Below the pieces are notes generated by a model that worked only from the letters and a program-made list of their open reading frames with translations, was not told the origin of the DNA and searched no databases. 64,000 bases of DNA from contig JAHHHL010000008.1 in assembly GCA_019359375.1 (NCBI GenBank), positions 120,751 through 184,750 on the forward strand, written 5' to 3'. Each line of letters opens with the position of its first letter. The first letter of the stretch is position 1. This document shows, piece after piece, positions 16,204 through 24,642 of the stretch. The translations under genes were made by a program, and so were the position numbers. The DNA is from Lyngbya sp. HA4199-MV5. Lineage in GTDB: Bacteria > Cyanobacteriota > Cyanobacteriia > Leptolyngbyales > Leptolyngbyaceae.

Positions 16204-18024
16204 TCACGCCTCAACCTCGACCCCATTTGCCCGTAACACTTGAAGCGCGGCTTCGGCATAGCGTTGCACAATGGGAACCTGGGGAAACTGTTGGGTGATT
16301 TCAAGGGCTTCGGTTGCTAGGGCGATCGATCGCGGATCACGCGCGATCGATCGCAAGTAAAAAATACTGAGACTGATCAGGGTCGCTGCTATGTAGGGCA
16401 AGTAGATGCGCGGGTTCGCCTCGGCTGACGTGCGATAGAGCTGCAACGCCTCTTCAAAGTTGCCCTGCGCCGTGGCATAATCATCTTGATTCGCTTGCAA
16501 AGCCGCTAAATTGTTCAGAGTCATTGCGACATCAGGCAAATAGGTGCGTGGGTTCTCCTCGGCTAACGTGCGATAGACCTGCAAGGCTTCGGCATAGTTA
16601 CCCGCCGCCGCACTCAAGTCACTTTGAGCCTCTTGCAAAAGCGCTAAATTGTTCAGGGTCGCTGCTATGTAGGGCAAGTAGGTGCGCGGGTTCTTCTGGG
16701 CTAACGTGCGATAGAGCTGCAAAGCCTCGGCGTAGTTGTCTGCGGCGGCACTCAGGTCATTTTGAGCCTTTTGCAAAAGCGCCAAGTTGTTCAGGGTCAT
16801 TGCTACATCAGGCAAATAGGTGCGTGGGTTCTCCTCGGCTAACGTGCGGTAGAGTTGCAACGCTTCGGCATAGTTGATCGCCGCCGTACTCAACTCATTT
16901 TGAGCCTTTTGCAAATTCGCCAAGTTGTTTAGGCTCATCGCGACATCAGGCAAATAAGTCCGCGGGTTCGCCTCGGCTAACGTACGTCTGATCTGCAAAG
17001 CCTCGGCGTAGTTGTCTGCGGCGGCACTCAGGTCATTTTGAGCCGTTCGTAAATTCGCCAAATTGTTCAGGGTCGCTGCTATGTAGGGCAAATAGGTGCG
17101 CGGGTTCGCCTCGGCTAACGTGCGATAGAGCCGCAAGGCTATGGTGTAGTTGCCCTCTGCCGCATTGAAGTCGTTTTGAGCTTTCTGCAAAACCGCCAAA
17201 TTGTTCAGGGTCATCGCGACACCAGGCAAATAGGTGCGCGGGTTCGCCTGGGCTAACGTGCGACAGATCTGCAACGCTTCAGCGTAGTTGCTCTCGGCGG
17301 CACTCAACTCATTTTGAGCCGATTGCAAAAGCGCCAAATTGTTCAGGATACTTGCCACATCAGGCAAGTAGGTGCGCGGGTTCTCCTCGGCTAACGTGCG
17401 ATAGGTCTGCAATGCCTCTGCGTAAAGTGGTTTTGCCTGGTTGAAGCTGTTGTGTTCTTGTAGAAAGTCAGCGTACTCAAAGATAGTGTCAGGGGTTCTG
17501 GCTGCCCGCAACGCCTCCTCAAAATAGGCGCAGCTTTGCTCAAACCAATTCGGCTGGTCATAAAAGGTTGCCCACAGTTGCGCTTTAATCAAAAACTCGT
17601 TGGCAAGCTGGGTGCGGTGCTGGGCAAGCTCTGCTTTTTGCTGGTCAAGCTGCTGGTCTCGCTCTAGCAGTTGGTTCAGGTCTCGTGCCATGTCTGCCGC
17701 GTTCAAGATAGCATCCGCTTCTCGAAACTCGCCCTGGTCAAAGTGTGCTTTTGCCTGTGCCAACCGTTCCGTATTGATTTCGATTTTGGTAAACGTCTCG
17801 TACAGCCGCAAGACGTTTTCCTTCAGTTGCTCCTTCTGGTGTTCCAGGTCGTCTAGCTCTGCGGCTGCTTTTAACGCCCGATCGGTCTTGCCTGCCTGTT
17901 GCAGCAGTTGCACCATCTCCTGTTTCTCAGCAATCCGCTCCATCAACGCCTGATAGTCCAGCGATTGATAGAAAAACTGCGCGGTTTCAATATTGCCGAT
18001 GTTATAGGTTTTGGTCTCTGCCAT
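16204..18024 (-). CDS. TPR repeat protein with N-terminal KTYNI motif (putative sensor of a TIR-like pair)
   Basis: A 606-residue protein with three parts. Residues ~1-20 carry KTYNIGNIETAQF, the same pattern found at the C terminus of the neighbouring TIR-like protein. Residues ~20-200 are charged and helical, probably coiled coil. Residues ~208-575 are eight near-identical 46-residue TPR units, each with the core RTLAEANPRTYLP followed by TLNNLA, differing at few positions. The high identity among units implies recent expansion. There is no catalytic motif, signal peptide or membrane span. It lies 164 bp downstream of the TIR-like gene on the same strand, so they are probably cotranscribed. 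The inferred role is a scaffold or sensor working with that partner. Confidence 0.8.
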   Translation of the reverse strand: MAETKTYNIGNIETAQFFYQSLDYQALMERIAEKQEMVQLLQQAGKTDRALKAAAELDDLEHQKEQLKENVLRLYETFTKIEINTERLAQAKAHFDQGEFREADAILNAADMARDLNQLLERDQQLDQQKAELAQHRTQLANEFLIKAQLWATFYDQPNWFEQSCAYFEEALRAARTPDTIFEYADFLQEHNSFNQAKPLYAEALQTYRTLAEENPRTYLPDVASILNNLALLQSAQNELSAAESNYAEALQICRTLAQANPRTYLPGVAMTLNNLAVLQKAQNDFNAAEGNYTIALRLYRTLAEANPRTYLPYIAATLNNLANLRTAQNDLSAAADNYAEALQIRRTLAEANPRTYLPDVAMSLNNLANLQKAQNELSTAAINYAEALQLYRTLAEENPRTYLPDVAMTLNNLALLQKAQNDLSAAADNYAEALQLYRTLAQKNPRTYLPYIAATLNNLALLQEAQSDLSAAAGNYAEALQVYRTLAEENPRTYLPDVAMTLNNLAALQANQDDYATAQGNFEEALQLYRTSAEANPRIYLPYIAATLISLSIFYLRSIARDPRSIALATEALEITQQFPQVPIVQRYAEAALQVLRANGVEVEA

Positions 18025-18188
18025 GAGGTTTCGCTTTAAGAGCAGTAGGGGCTTGACCAGGGCTATTTCATTCTAAAAGTCGAGTCCTGTTAGCAACGGA
18101 TTGAAGCGCAGATGAAGCCGATGAGCTGTCTGTTTATGGTGAAAATTCATCTGTTTCACCCGTCAACATCCGCTGCAAATGATGGCAC

Positions 18189-18845
18189 CTACTCGAACCG
18201 CGCGTGGTCAATCTTGTCGATGTTGTAGGTTTTGGAGCTATCTGTAATCGTGCTGTCTTTGATGTCTTGATACACTTTGTTCCCCTGCCCGGACACCGTT
18301 GCTGCATTCACTGAGGGAGTTGAGGGTACACCCTCCGCTTGATTCATCTCGTCAGGCTGCAATTCCAGGAAGTTAGCCGTCGCTAGCTTGTCGAGTTGGT
18401 TGCCAAAGTGCTCTCGCAAGCCTTCGATCGAGCCATACTCCGTTTTGTAGTGGTTTAATTCCTTCAGCCTGTCTTCAAACGCCCACAGGCTCTTGAGGTC
18501 ATCCCGGTTCTGGGTCGTGGTTGGTGTCTTAAAGTAGGTAAAGACAAACGGTTTCTGCGTGGCGGCAAACTGCCCAAAGGCGTGGCTAAACTCTTCAGCG
18601 GTGTATTTGCCCACTTTGTTAAATGCCAGCAGCACAAAGATGTCGCAGGCTTGAAGAGTCTTGTTATACTCGCTCTGCAAGCCTTCCATCGACATGGCAT
18701 CAAGAAAGTCTTCCCAGATATCCAGGTGCAGAAAGATACCCCGATCGAACCAGGCTTTGCACTTGCGGTAAATCAAAAGCTCGAACTGCTCGCGATCGTC
18801 TTTTAGCTCCGAAGACGATGCCAGAAAGAGCGTTACTTTTTTCAT
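18189..18845 (-). CDS. TIR-like/DUF4062-like effector domain with C-terminal amyloid-like motifs
   Basis: A 218-residue protein. Residues ~1-165 look like a TIR-like or nucleoside-deoxyribosyltransferase-like Rossmann domain: LFLASSSELKDDREQFE at the start, LQACDIFVLLAFNKVGKYTAEEF with a Glu in the usual catalytic helix. After a polar linker the last ~45 residues hold VSGQGNKVYQDI and then KTYNIDKIDHARF at the very end, matching the N terminus of the TPR partner. Short shared end motifs of this kind are known for effector/receptor pairs that assemble homotypically. Enzymatic activity (for example NAD cleavage) is only inferred. Confidence 0.7.
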   Translation of the reverse strand: MKKVTLFLASSSELKDDREQFELLIYRKCKAWFDRGIFLHLDIWEDFLDAMSMEGLQSEYNKTLQACDIFVLLAFNKVGKYTAEEFSHAFGQFAATQKPFVFTYFKTPTTTQNRDDLKSLWAFEDRLKELNHYKTEYGSIEGLREHFGNQLDKLATANFLELQPDEMNQAEGVPSTPSVNAATVSGQGNKVYQDIKDSTITDSSKTYNIDKIDHARFE

Positions 18846-19010
18846 TAGCCTTTAGAGAAATTTAGCTCCGTTATAACCGAGAGCCACCACAAACGCCAGC
18901 TAAACAAAGTCTTTGTGGTCTACGGCAGCCCTGACATAGCACGATCGCAACTCCCTCCCGATCGAGCCTTTGCCTACAATTGAGTACATCATTATTGTCT
19001 GGAGTGCCCT

Positions 19011-19151
19011 ATGGACAGCACCTCACCGCAACGACAGCAAATGATCGACACAATTCAGGTCTTGCCAAATGACACGCTGGCAGAGTTACAGGCATTTGTG
19101 CAGCAACTGCGCGATCGCACTGTAAAGCATGCCCCACAACCCCAGGCGTGA
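19011..19151 (+). CDS. Tiny antitoxin-like protein (46 aa)
   Basis: A short ORF with ATG at 19011, GGAG nine bases upstream, and a TGA at 19149-19151. The protein has the look of small DUF2281-type antitoxins (MIDTIQVLPNDTLAELQAFV, then a basic tail), in which an N-terminal helix pair of the form 'I..LP...L.EL..FV..LR' recurs. No toxin gene follows: the next 220 bases on this strand are empty. It may be an orphan or remnant at the edge of the accessory strip. Confidence 0.5.
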   Translation: MDSTSPQRQQMIDTIQVLPNDTLAELQAFVQQLRDRTVKHAPQPQA

Positions 19152-19327
19152 AATACAGAGCATTTTGATCAATTATTAGCACGCTGAGGCAGTGTTAATC
19201 GGCTGAAACACTGCAACTACGTCGGCGAGAGCTTGGCATAGGAAACCATGGCATAAGGGTTTCAGCTTATCCCGAACAGTGGTTAATGCACCCGTTCCAG
19301 GCAATCTTCAGCTTTTTGGCACGCTCG

Positions 19328-19357
19328 TCCCGGGGAGGATTAACCCTCTCTCCGGGA
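19328..19357 (-). terminator. Hairpin downstream of the atypical rod-linker gene
   Basis: TCCCGGGGAG pairs with CTCTCCGGGA, a ten-base stem with one non-Watson-Crick position and a ten-base loop. It lies 15 bases past the stop of the linker gene. No clear T-tract follows on the minus strand, so it may be an RNA 3'-end stabiliser rather than a strict terminator. Confidence 0.45.
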
Positions 19358-19371
19358 ACGATACGAAGGCA

Positions 19372-20394
19372 TTAACCGTTAAAAACACGGCTACGCCACT
19401 GGTTTAAGCGAGCTTCCCCGATCGCGGCATAGCGTCGGGCATCGGCGATCTGTTCTTGTAATGCCGCAATCTGAGCTGCCTGCGCGTCTCCCTGCCGTTG
19501 CAACGAAGTCGATGTCGCTTCAGGTGCAGAGACTTCAGAGGTCTGCCAATCGTTGGTGAGATACGACGCTCCGATCGCGGCAAAAGGGCGCAAATCTGCC
19601 AACTGTTGTTGCAAGCGGTCAATGACCTGAGCTTGTTCTCGAACTTTCTGCTGCAAGGCTGCTTCAGCCGCATAGTTAGGCGTAGCAGTCCAGGGTTTAG
19701 CGATCGCCGGATACTTGGGCTTGAAGACCTCTGCCAAAATCTCACTCACATCCCTGGGCTTGAGCGTGCCATAGAGCGAATTCTTAATTAAGGAGCGGGT
19801 CAGTTGAGGTTTGTTCCCGGTTGCCAGATTTTTGTCACTGCTGGAAGCACTCCGCAGCAATTGGAGCATATGGGTAAAGCCCAACATCGATCGCCCTGGT
19901 TGGGTGCGGTAGCCCCGGTAATAGGGAACCGTGGTTTCGCCAAAGGCAGTCTGATACTCATCACTATCCAGGTAGGTGTCAATGTCTGCCTCAAAACCAC
20001 TTTGATCCAGAACGGCACTGTGATAGCGCATTTCCTCAAAGTCATCAGGTGCACGCCCCAGGAGATGCTTATAGTTCAGCTCGATCGTCCGATAACGATA
20101 GCAGTTGTCAAAGAAGCGGGAGCGATACAGCTCCGACTGTGCCAACTGCCGAACAAATTCGCGCACTGATAGACGACCCTGCTTCAGTTGCGATTCGGCA
20201 ACGGTCAACCGCTCACTTTCCATCACATGGGCATTCCCTAATACCTGACGGTAAACGGCTCGAATCACCACATCTGCCTCTGCATCAGAGTGGTTCTCCC
20301 ACAGTCGGACGGGTGCCGTGTCATCAAACGGACGCACTCCAAGGTTTGCGTCTGGGTTTACCACTGGATTAACAAAAGTACTAACCATGTTCAT
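19372..20394 (-). CDS. Atypical phycobilisome rod-type linker with repeated C-terminal motif
   Basis: A 340-residue linker. Residues ~15-190 are a phycobilisome linker domain (VIRAVYRQVLGNAHVMESERL, LSVREFVRQLAQSELYRSRFF, IELNYKHLLGRAPDD, DSDEYQTAFGE). Instead of a CpcD domain, the C-terminal ~110 residues contain two copies of a coiled motif: QQQLADLRPFAAIGASYL and LQEQIADARRYAAIGEARL, the second ending in NQWRSRVF. The start is fixed by AAGGAGACT directly before the ATG at 20394; the ORF opens further upstream without a ribosome site. It follows cpeR after 212 bp on the same strand. A role in joining phycoerythrin to rods or a special rod base is inferred. Confidence 0.85.
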   Translation of the reverse strand: MNMVSTFVNPVVNPDANLGVRPFDDTAPVRLWENHSDAEADVVIRAVYRQVLGNAHVMESERLTVAESQLKQGRLSVREFVRQLAQSELYRSRFFDNCYRYRTIELNYKHLLGRAPDDFEEMRYHSAVLDQSGFEADIDTYLDSDEYQTAFGETTVPYYRGYRTQPGRSMLGFTHMLQLLRSASSSDKNLATGNKPQLTRSLIKNSLYGTLKPRDVSEILAEVFKPKYPAIAKPWTATPNYAAEAALQQKVREQAQVIDRLQQQLADLRPFAAIGASYLTNDWQTSEVSAPEATSTSLQRQGDAQAAQIAALQEQIADARRYAAIGEARLNQWRSRVFNG

Positions 20395-20606
20395 AGTCTC
20401 CTTGATTACACCAATGAATGTTGAGTTGTAAAAAAGATTTGATTGAAACGATTCATGACAAGGGCTACTGTCTCCTGCCATTACCTCGTCACGGGTTGAC
20501 CTACTAGAGTGCGAGCAGTTGGCTCACCGTTTTATTCCACGACGGCATCTCCAGGTGCCTCTCGATATGGGCGATTCTCCACTGGAGACACTTCTGAACG
20601 CAACGC

Positions 20607-20972
20607 TTAATCCTCCGGATCGAAGCGGGAGCGAAAACCGCCGTATTTTAGCCAGTATTGCTTCAACGCATGACAGGGCGTATGCAAACTGGCTCTGGCA
20701 CGATACAAAATCACCTGCCGATGATCGCCCATCCAGATCTTGTCCACCGGATCGACTGAAATAAAAGTTCCTCCCAGTGCCTCAACGCAATCACAAAAGC
20801 GGTCGATCGCGCTATAGTCTACCGTTTCAAAGACAAAGAAATTACCTGAACACACCAAATGACGGCTGCGAATCCAGCACTGCATTTTTTTCTGTGCTTC
20901 AGGGGGCAGCATCTTGGCTTCAAGGGATTCAGAACAGGGTAGGGAAAGATCAGGCAATAGTTGGGACTTCAT
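20607..20972 (-). CDS. cpeR: Phycoerythrin regulator CpeR
   Basis: A 121-residue protein with CpeR hallmarks: MLPPEAQKKMQCWIRSRHLV, SGNFFVFETVDYSAID, KIWMGDHRQVILYRA and the tail YWLKYGGFRSRFD. In Fremyella CpeR is needed for expression of phycoerythrin (cpeBA) and phycoerythrobilin synthesis genes. It has no known DNA-binding fold. The start at 20972 is chosen for GGGAGAG at ideal spacing; it overlaps the end of cpeT by 23 bp. It closes the C-D-E-S-T-R order known from Fremyella, so it is likely made from the same light-controlled transcript. Confidence 0.93.
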   Translation of the reverse strand: MKSQLLPDLSLPCSESLEAKMLPPEAQKKMQCWIRSRHLVCSGNFFVFETVDYSAIDRFCDCVEALGGTFISVDPVDKIWMGDHRQVILYRARASLHTPCHALKQYWLKYGGFRSRFDPED

Positions 20973-21591
20973 GGGCAAAACTCTCCCGTTTTTCAAACCG
21001 CAACGGTCCAAAGGTAGACCCCCAAACTTGCTGGTGTGTGTTGACATCTAAGCCCTTATCCAGGCTTACCCAGGTTGTTTCGGTAATCTCCACATAGCTA
21101 TCTAAATACGTCTGGCAGCCATGTTTTTCAATCAAGCAGAGATTGCCAGGTTCAACACCACCGAAGAAGCGATCGCCCTCTCGGCGAAACACCATTGAGC
21201 AGTGATAGCGACGCTGAAGGCAATCTGGGGTAATGGTTTTGAGGATATTCAAATCGCGTGCTGCTCCGGCGTAAAGCATGGGCGTTTTTAAGCTGTAGTT
21301 TTCGATATAAATGTGTCTCCCTTGAGAAACTAAGCGATGTACGCCCTGCCGATAAGGACTCCACAAGTCGTAGTCATAAACCTGTTCTGAATACAGTCCA
21401 ATGCCAGCAAAGAATGCGTAGGGTAAGGGACGGAAAAAGACATGGATATGGGCGTAATCTTTAGAATTTTCAAGTGCCTGTTTGAGATTACTAAAATCGC
21501 CTGCCATCCAACGAGCCAGGGTGATGAGATCATTTGATGTGGCTTCAGAGGTAGACACAGGAGTCGATGACATAGAAAAGGCACAATCCAT
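20950..21591 (-). CDS. cpeT: Phycobiliprotein lyase CpeT
   Basis: A 213-residue CpcT/CpeT-family lyase: LARWMAGDFSNLKQAL near residue 26, VFFRPLP, FAGIGLYSEQVYDYDLWSPY (about 61-80) and QRRYHCSMVFRREGDRFFGG, all conserved in the ten-stranded barrel family. CpeT attaches phycoerythrobilin to the beta-subunit of phycoerythrin (Cys-165 in Fremyella). It lies between cpeS and cpeR and overlaps cpeR. ATG at 21591 or at MSSTP seven codons later are both possible. Confidence 0.92.
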   Translation of the reverse strand: MDCAFSMSSTPVSTSEATSNDLITLARWMAGDFSNLKQALENSKDYAHIHVFFRPLPYAFFAGIGLYSEQVYDYDLWSPYRQGVHRLVSQGRHIYIENYSLKTPMLYAGAARDLNILKTITPDCLQRRYHCSMVFRREGDRFFGGVEPGNLCLIEKHGCQTYLDSYVEITETTWVSLDKGLDVNTHQQVWGSTFGPLRFEKRESFAHEVPTIA

Positions 21592-21658
21592 GAGAATCGA
21601 TTAAACATGAACCACAAACTCGCTCAAATCGGTCAAAAATCAACCGATCAAAAATTAA

Positions 21659-22219
21659 TTAATCTTTAGTCACCTGACGAATTTCTGACGCGAACGAAGC
21701 CGTTACAACTCCTGTTCCAGCACTGGTTTTGATCAGGGACACCCGACAGCGAACATTGGGATTGACAAACCATATTTTTTCTTCAGCGGCGGCGCGATCG
21801 TATGGTGTGACAAGTACAAAAGTACCATCTTCTGTGAGCGTGTAGTCCCCGATCGCCGCAATCTCTTCGGCATACCCCTGATCGCGCAGGAGCTTACCCC
21901 GATTGGATTGGTTTGGATCGGGAATGGGTACCAGGACACACGTTCCTTTCACCCGTTCACTGTCTTCCCAGTCCGATTGCCCCTCCCAACTCATGCGGAA
22001 AGGGGAAACCGCCGTTTGAGGATCGATGTTATAGGTTTTGCACAGGTCAAGCACGGCTGGGTCATCCGCTGAGAGAGAAACAATATCAATCTCAGACTGA
22101 ACCGCTTCAAAATGGCCGAACGCCAGATGATGGGCACTACGTTGCGATCGCCAGTGCCCGATCGAATTCGCTACAAACTCCGTAATATTCATCAACGCGT
22201 TGGTTTCCGTTGAGATCAT
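21659..22219 (-). CDS. cpeS: Phycobiliprotein lyase CpeS
   Basis: A 186-residue CpcS/CpeS-family lipocalin-like lyase. MNITEFVANSIGHWRSQRS (from residue 10) and HLAFGHFE are the N-terminal family signature; SPFRMSWEG and the ending IWFVNPNVRCRVSLIK are also typical. CpeS attaches phycoerythrobilin at the central cysteine (Cys-80/82) of phycoerythrin. ATG at 22219 has AGGCAGG upstream, overlapping the end of the CpcD-like gene, so translation is likely coupled; ATG at 22192 is the alternative. Assignment as CpeS rather than CpcS rests on position between cpeE and cpeT. Confidence 0.9.
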   Translation of the reverse strand: MISTETNALMNITEFVANSIGHWRSQRSAHHLAFGHFEAVQSEIDIVSLSADDPAVLDLCKTYNIDPQTAVSPFRMSWEGQSDWEDSERVKGTCVLVPIPDPNQSNRGKLLRDQGYAEEIAAIGDYTLTEDGTFVLVTPYDRAAAEEKIWFVNPNVRCRVSLIKTSAGTGVVTASFASEIRQVTKD

Positions 22220-22228
22220 TGACCCTGC

Positions 22229-22774
22229 CTACTCCTGATGCTGTACCCAGCTCATCGATTTCAACTTTTCCAAGAGAGAGCCAACCAGCCCTGGCGGTTT
22301 AGAAGACTCTGGGGTTTCGGTTTCGTCGATTGGTGGTGACGCTGCCTCTCCCGTTGCTGCCCCTATAGTCGGCGGAGTTGAGTCAGCGTCAGGCTGAGTT
22401 GACTCAGTTACTTCTGGGATGCCTTCAGATGGCAAAGAGCCTTTGAAGTCAACCTTAGGAGTAGTTGACTCAGTTACTTTTGCGATGCCTTCAGATGGTA
22501 ACCCTTCGAGATCAGCCTCAGGTGCAGGCGAGGGTTCCGTCTTGTTTGCTTCCAAGGGCATGGACGTTTGAGACGGTTGCTGAATCGGCAGCGACAGAGA
22601 CAGAGGATGGATCCGAACAATCGTTCCACCGCTACGGCGAATGAATTGAAGGGTGCGAGCAAGTGAGCGATAGGGAACGCTGAAGGTGTAATAGCTGGTC
22701 GGCATCACATCCTGCTGACGTAAGCCGCTGACTTCAATCAACAGGATTCGATCGTCGTAGCCAGTAGTCGCCAT
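22229..22774 (-). CDS. CpcD-domain linker with long disordered tail (unusual cpe operon member)
   Basis: A 181-residue protein. Residues ~9-60 form a CpcD-like domain (RILLIEVSGL, YYTFSVPYRSLARTLQFIRR, GGTIVRIHPL), the fold that caps phycobilisome rods and ends CpcC/CpeC linkers. The remaining ~120 residues are Pro/Glu/Ser/Thr-rich with a tandem repeat (LPSEGIAKVTEST and LPSEGIPEVTEST). They end in an amphipathic segment, LVGSLLEKLKSMSW. Classical CpcD is ~80-90 residues. It sits between cpeE and cpeS on the same strand, 9 bp before cpeS, in a place where Fremyella has no such gene. An inferred role is capping or tethering phycoerythrin rods. Confidence 0.8.
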   Translation of the reverse strand: MATTGYDDRILLIEVSGLRQQDVMPTSYYTFSVPYRSLARTLQFIRRSGGTIVRIHPLSLSLPIQQPSQTSMPLEANKTEPSPAPEADLEGLPSEGIAKVTESTTPKVDFKGSLPSEGIPEVTESTQPDADSTPPTIGAATGEAASPPIDETETPESSKPPGLVGSLLEKLKSMSWVQHQE

Positions 22775-22904
22775 AGTCGATACCTGAGATCACTAGAAAG
22801 CAGTCAGACAGAATTCAGTCGTTGATTCTGCCTGTACCTCTGTCGCAATGCGATCGCTCACTTGCGGTTGCTACGCAATTGTGCCTTGCGCTAAATGCCC
22901 TTGC

Positions 22905-23663
22905 CTACGCAACTTCTGTGATGCTGAGAATCTTGCCACCCGTCCTTTGAATGTTCTGGATTTTTTGAGAAAGCTGGTTATAGCCCACTTCAAACGTAGC
23001 CGCGCTTTGGGTGACACGCGGTCCGTAGCTGGCTTTGGAAACCGCGACACGAAACCGCTTCTCACGGCTGCTGGAAGCACCAGACCCACCGGAGGGAGCC
23101 ACAATTTTGGTCGGCAGATTACCGCCAATATCGCTGATGAGCTTTGCCGCTTTACCCACATCGTTAGCAGCAAACCCCCGCATCAAAGCAAAGGTACGGT
23201 TGAACCCGACATTTTTGATGCCCGCTTGAGTGCGATTGCCTCGCGCAGACGGCACAACATTCTCACCAAAACTTATGACATATTCATCGCTGTCAACGTA
23301 GGAGTTGATCTCAGCTTCATAGCCCTGGTTGTTATAAATTTGCACATGCTCCGAAATTTCAGTTTGATCTTGCGGGGCACGACCGAGCAAATGCTTGAAG
23401 TTCAATTCCACAAAGCGGTAGGGAGAAGAGGTTTCAAAAAACAGAGAGCGGTAGAGATCAGACTGAGCGACGGCACGCACAAATTCTTTAACCGTAATAT
23501 CGCCATTCCGTAGTTGGGACTCTGCGCTAATGAGTCGCTGGGTATCCATGACATGCGCATTGCCCAAGACTTGCCGATAGACTGCCCGAATGACAGCTTG
23601 CAAATCATCCTCGGTAGCGCCAGGGCGCAGTTCAACAGCCTCCGCTTCGATCCAAAGTGCCAT
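22905..23663 (-). CDS. cpeE: Phycoerythrin-associated rod linker (CpeE by operon position)
   Basis: A 252-residue linker: a phycobilisome linker domain over ~15-150 (VIRAVYRQVLGNAHVMDTQRL, ITVKEFVRAVAQSDLYRSLFF, LNFKHLLGRAPQDQ, DSDEYVISFGENVV) and a CpcD domain over ~195-252 (KRFRVAVSKASYG, QLSQKIQNIQRTGGKILSI). It lies third in the linker series after cpeC and the cpeD-like gene; the letter E is by order only and could be swapped with D. AGGAGAC-like sequence precedes the ATG. Confidence 0.88.
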   Translation of the reverse strand: MALWIEAEAVELRPGATEDDLQAVIRAVYRQVLGNAHVMDTQRLISAESQLRNGDITVKEFVRAVAQSDLYRSLFFETSSPYRFVELNFKHLLGRAPQDQTEISEHVQIYNNQGYEAEINSYVDSDEYVISFGENVVPSARGNRTQAGIKNVGFNRTFALMRGFAANDVGKAAKLISDIGGNLPTKIVAPSGGSGASSSREKRFRVAVSKASYGPRVTQSAATFEVGYNQLSQKIQNIQRTGGKILSITEVA

Positions 23664-23776
23664 AATAGATGTCTCCTAAATGAGTGTTGTACTCAGAAGT
23701 TGTACTCAGAATAAATGGGAAAATTGCAAGTAAAAATGCGTTATCGGGTGAGCAATACCCACCCGATCGAAAATCA

Positions 23777-24517
23777 TCAAATCTCGGTAATGCTGACAAT
23801 TTTGCCAGAGGTGCGGTTGATCCGCTGGATTTGAGGAGTCATTTTGGTGGCTGGAACAATATACTCTGTGGTGCTGATCCGACGGGGATTATCGAATTTA
23901 GAGCCTGTCACCACAATCTTGAACCGCTTCTCGGTGCCAGAACCGGTCACGGTTGCCGAAGACGCTTTAATGGCACTGGCGCTGTTGGTGGCAACATCAT
24001 AAACAAGTTGTGATGCTTGTACCGCACTGTCGATTTGAGCCGGACCACGATCGAGCGCAAAGATGCGGTTGTAACCCACTTGCTTGATGTTTGCCTCACT
24101 GCTGTCGCCACGCGTGTAGGGCACAACGTTTTCGCCGAATGCTGCCTGATATTCTTCGCTGTCGATGTAAGAATCGATTTCCGCATCGTAGCCTTCGGCA
24201 ACAGCGCGAACAATGTGCTCGGATACTTCCCGCTGGTCTTGAGGTGCCCGACCGAGCAAATGCAGAAAGTTGAGTTCCACAAAGCGGTAGGGAGCACAAG
24301 ACTCGAAGTAGCGGGCGCGGTAGAAATCAGACTTGGCAACGGCACGGACGAATTCTCGTACTGTGATGGAGCGATCGCTCAACTGAGACTCTGCGGTCAC
24401 CAATCGCTCACTGTCCATCACATGAGGGTTCCCCCACACTTGCTTATAAACTGCCCGGATGACTGTTTGAATTTCCTCTAAGTCACTGGTGGGCCATAGT
24501 TCCAGAATCAATGTCAT
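23777..24517 (-). CDS. cpeD: Phycoerythrin-associated rod linker (CpeD by operon position)
   Basis: A 246-residue linker with the same plan as cpeE: linker domain (VIRAVYKQVWGNPHVMDSERL, ITVREFVRAVAKSDFYRARYF, LNFLHLLGRAPQDQ) and C-terminal CpcD domain (KRFKIVVTGSKFDN, MTPQIQRINRTSGKIVSI). ATG at 24517 with GGAG about 13 bases upstream is chosen; a longer frame to 24592 has no family similarity. It lies 126 bp behind cpeC and 114 bp before cpeE. It connects phycoerythrin hexamers in peripheral rods. Confidence 0.88.
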   Translation of the reverse strand: MTLILELWPTSDLEEIQTVIRAVYKQVWGNPHVMDSERLVTAESQLSDRSITVREFVRAVAKSDFYRARYFESCAPYRFVELNFLHLLGRAPQDQREVSEHIVRAVAEGYDAEIDSYIDSEEYQAAFGENVVPYTRGDSSEANIKQVGYNRIFALDRGPAQIDSAVQASQLVYDVATNSASAIKASSATVTGSGTEKRFKIVVTGSKFDNPRRISTTEYIVPATKMTPQIQRINRTSGKIVSITEI

Positions 24518-24642
24518 TGAAGCTGATCTCCTAAAGATGAAGCGAATGTTCAGATTATAAAGTTGTCTGGCAAGGGCAGGTTCTCTAAACATTCTTGAGA
24601 GTGAATCTCAGAGATAGCGGTCAAACCTACCCTACAGTCGAG

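Noticed and set aside
21659..22219. KTYNID also occurs inside CpeS, resembling the TIR-like/TPR terminal motif
   Set aside because: It is internal, lacks the following IxxAxF pattern and lies in a conserved part of the lyase fold; chance similarity.
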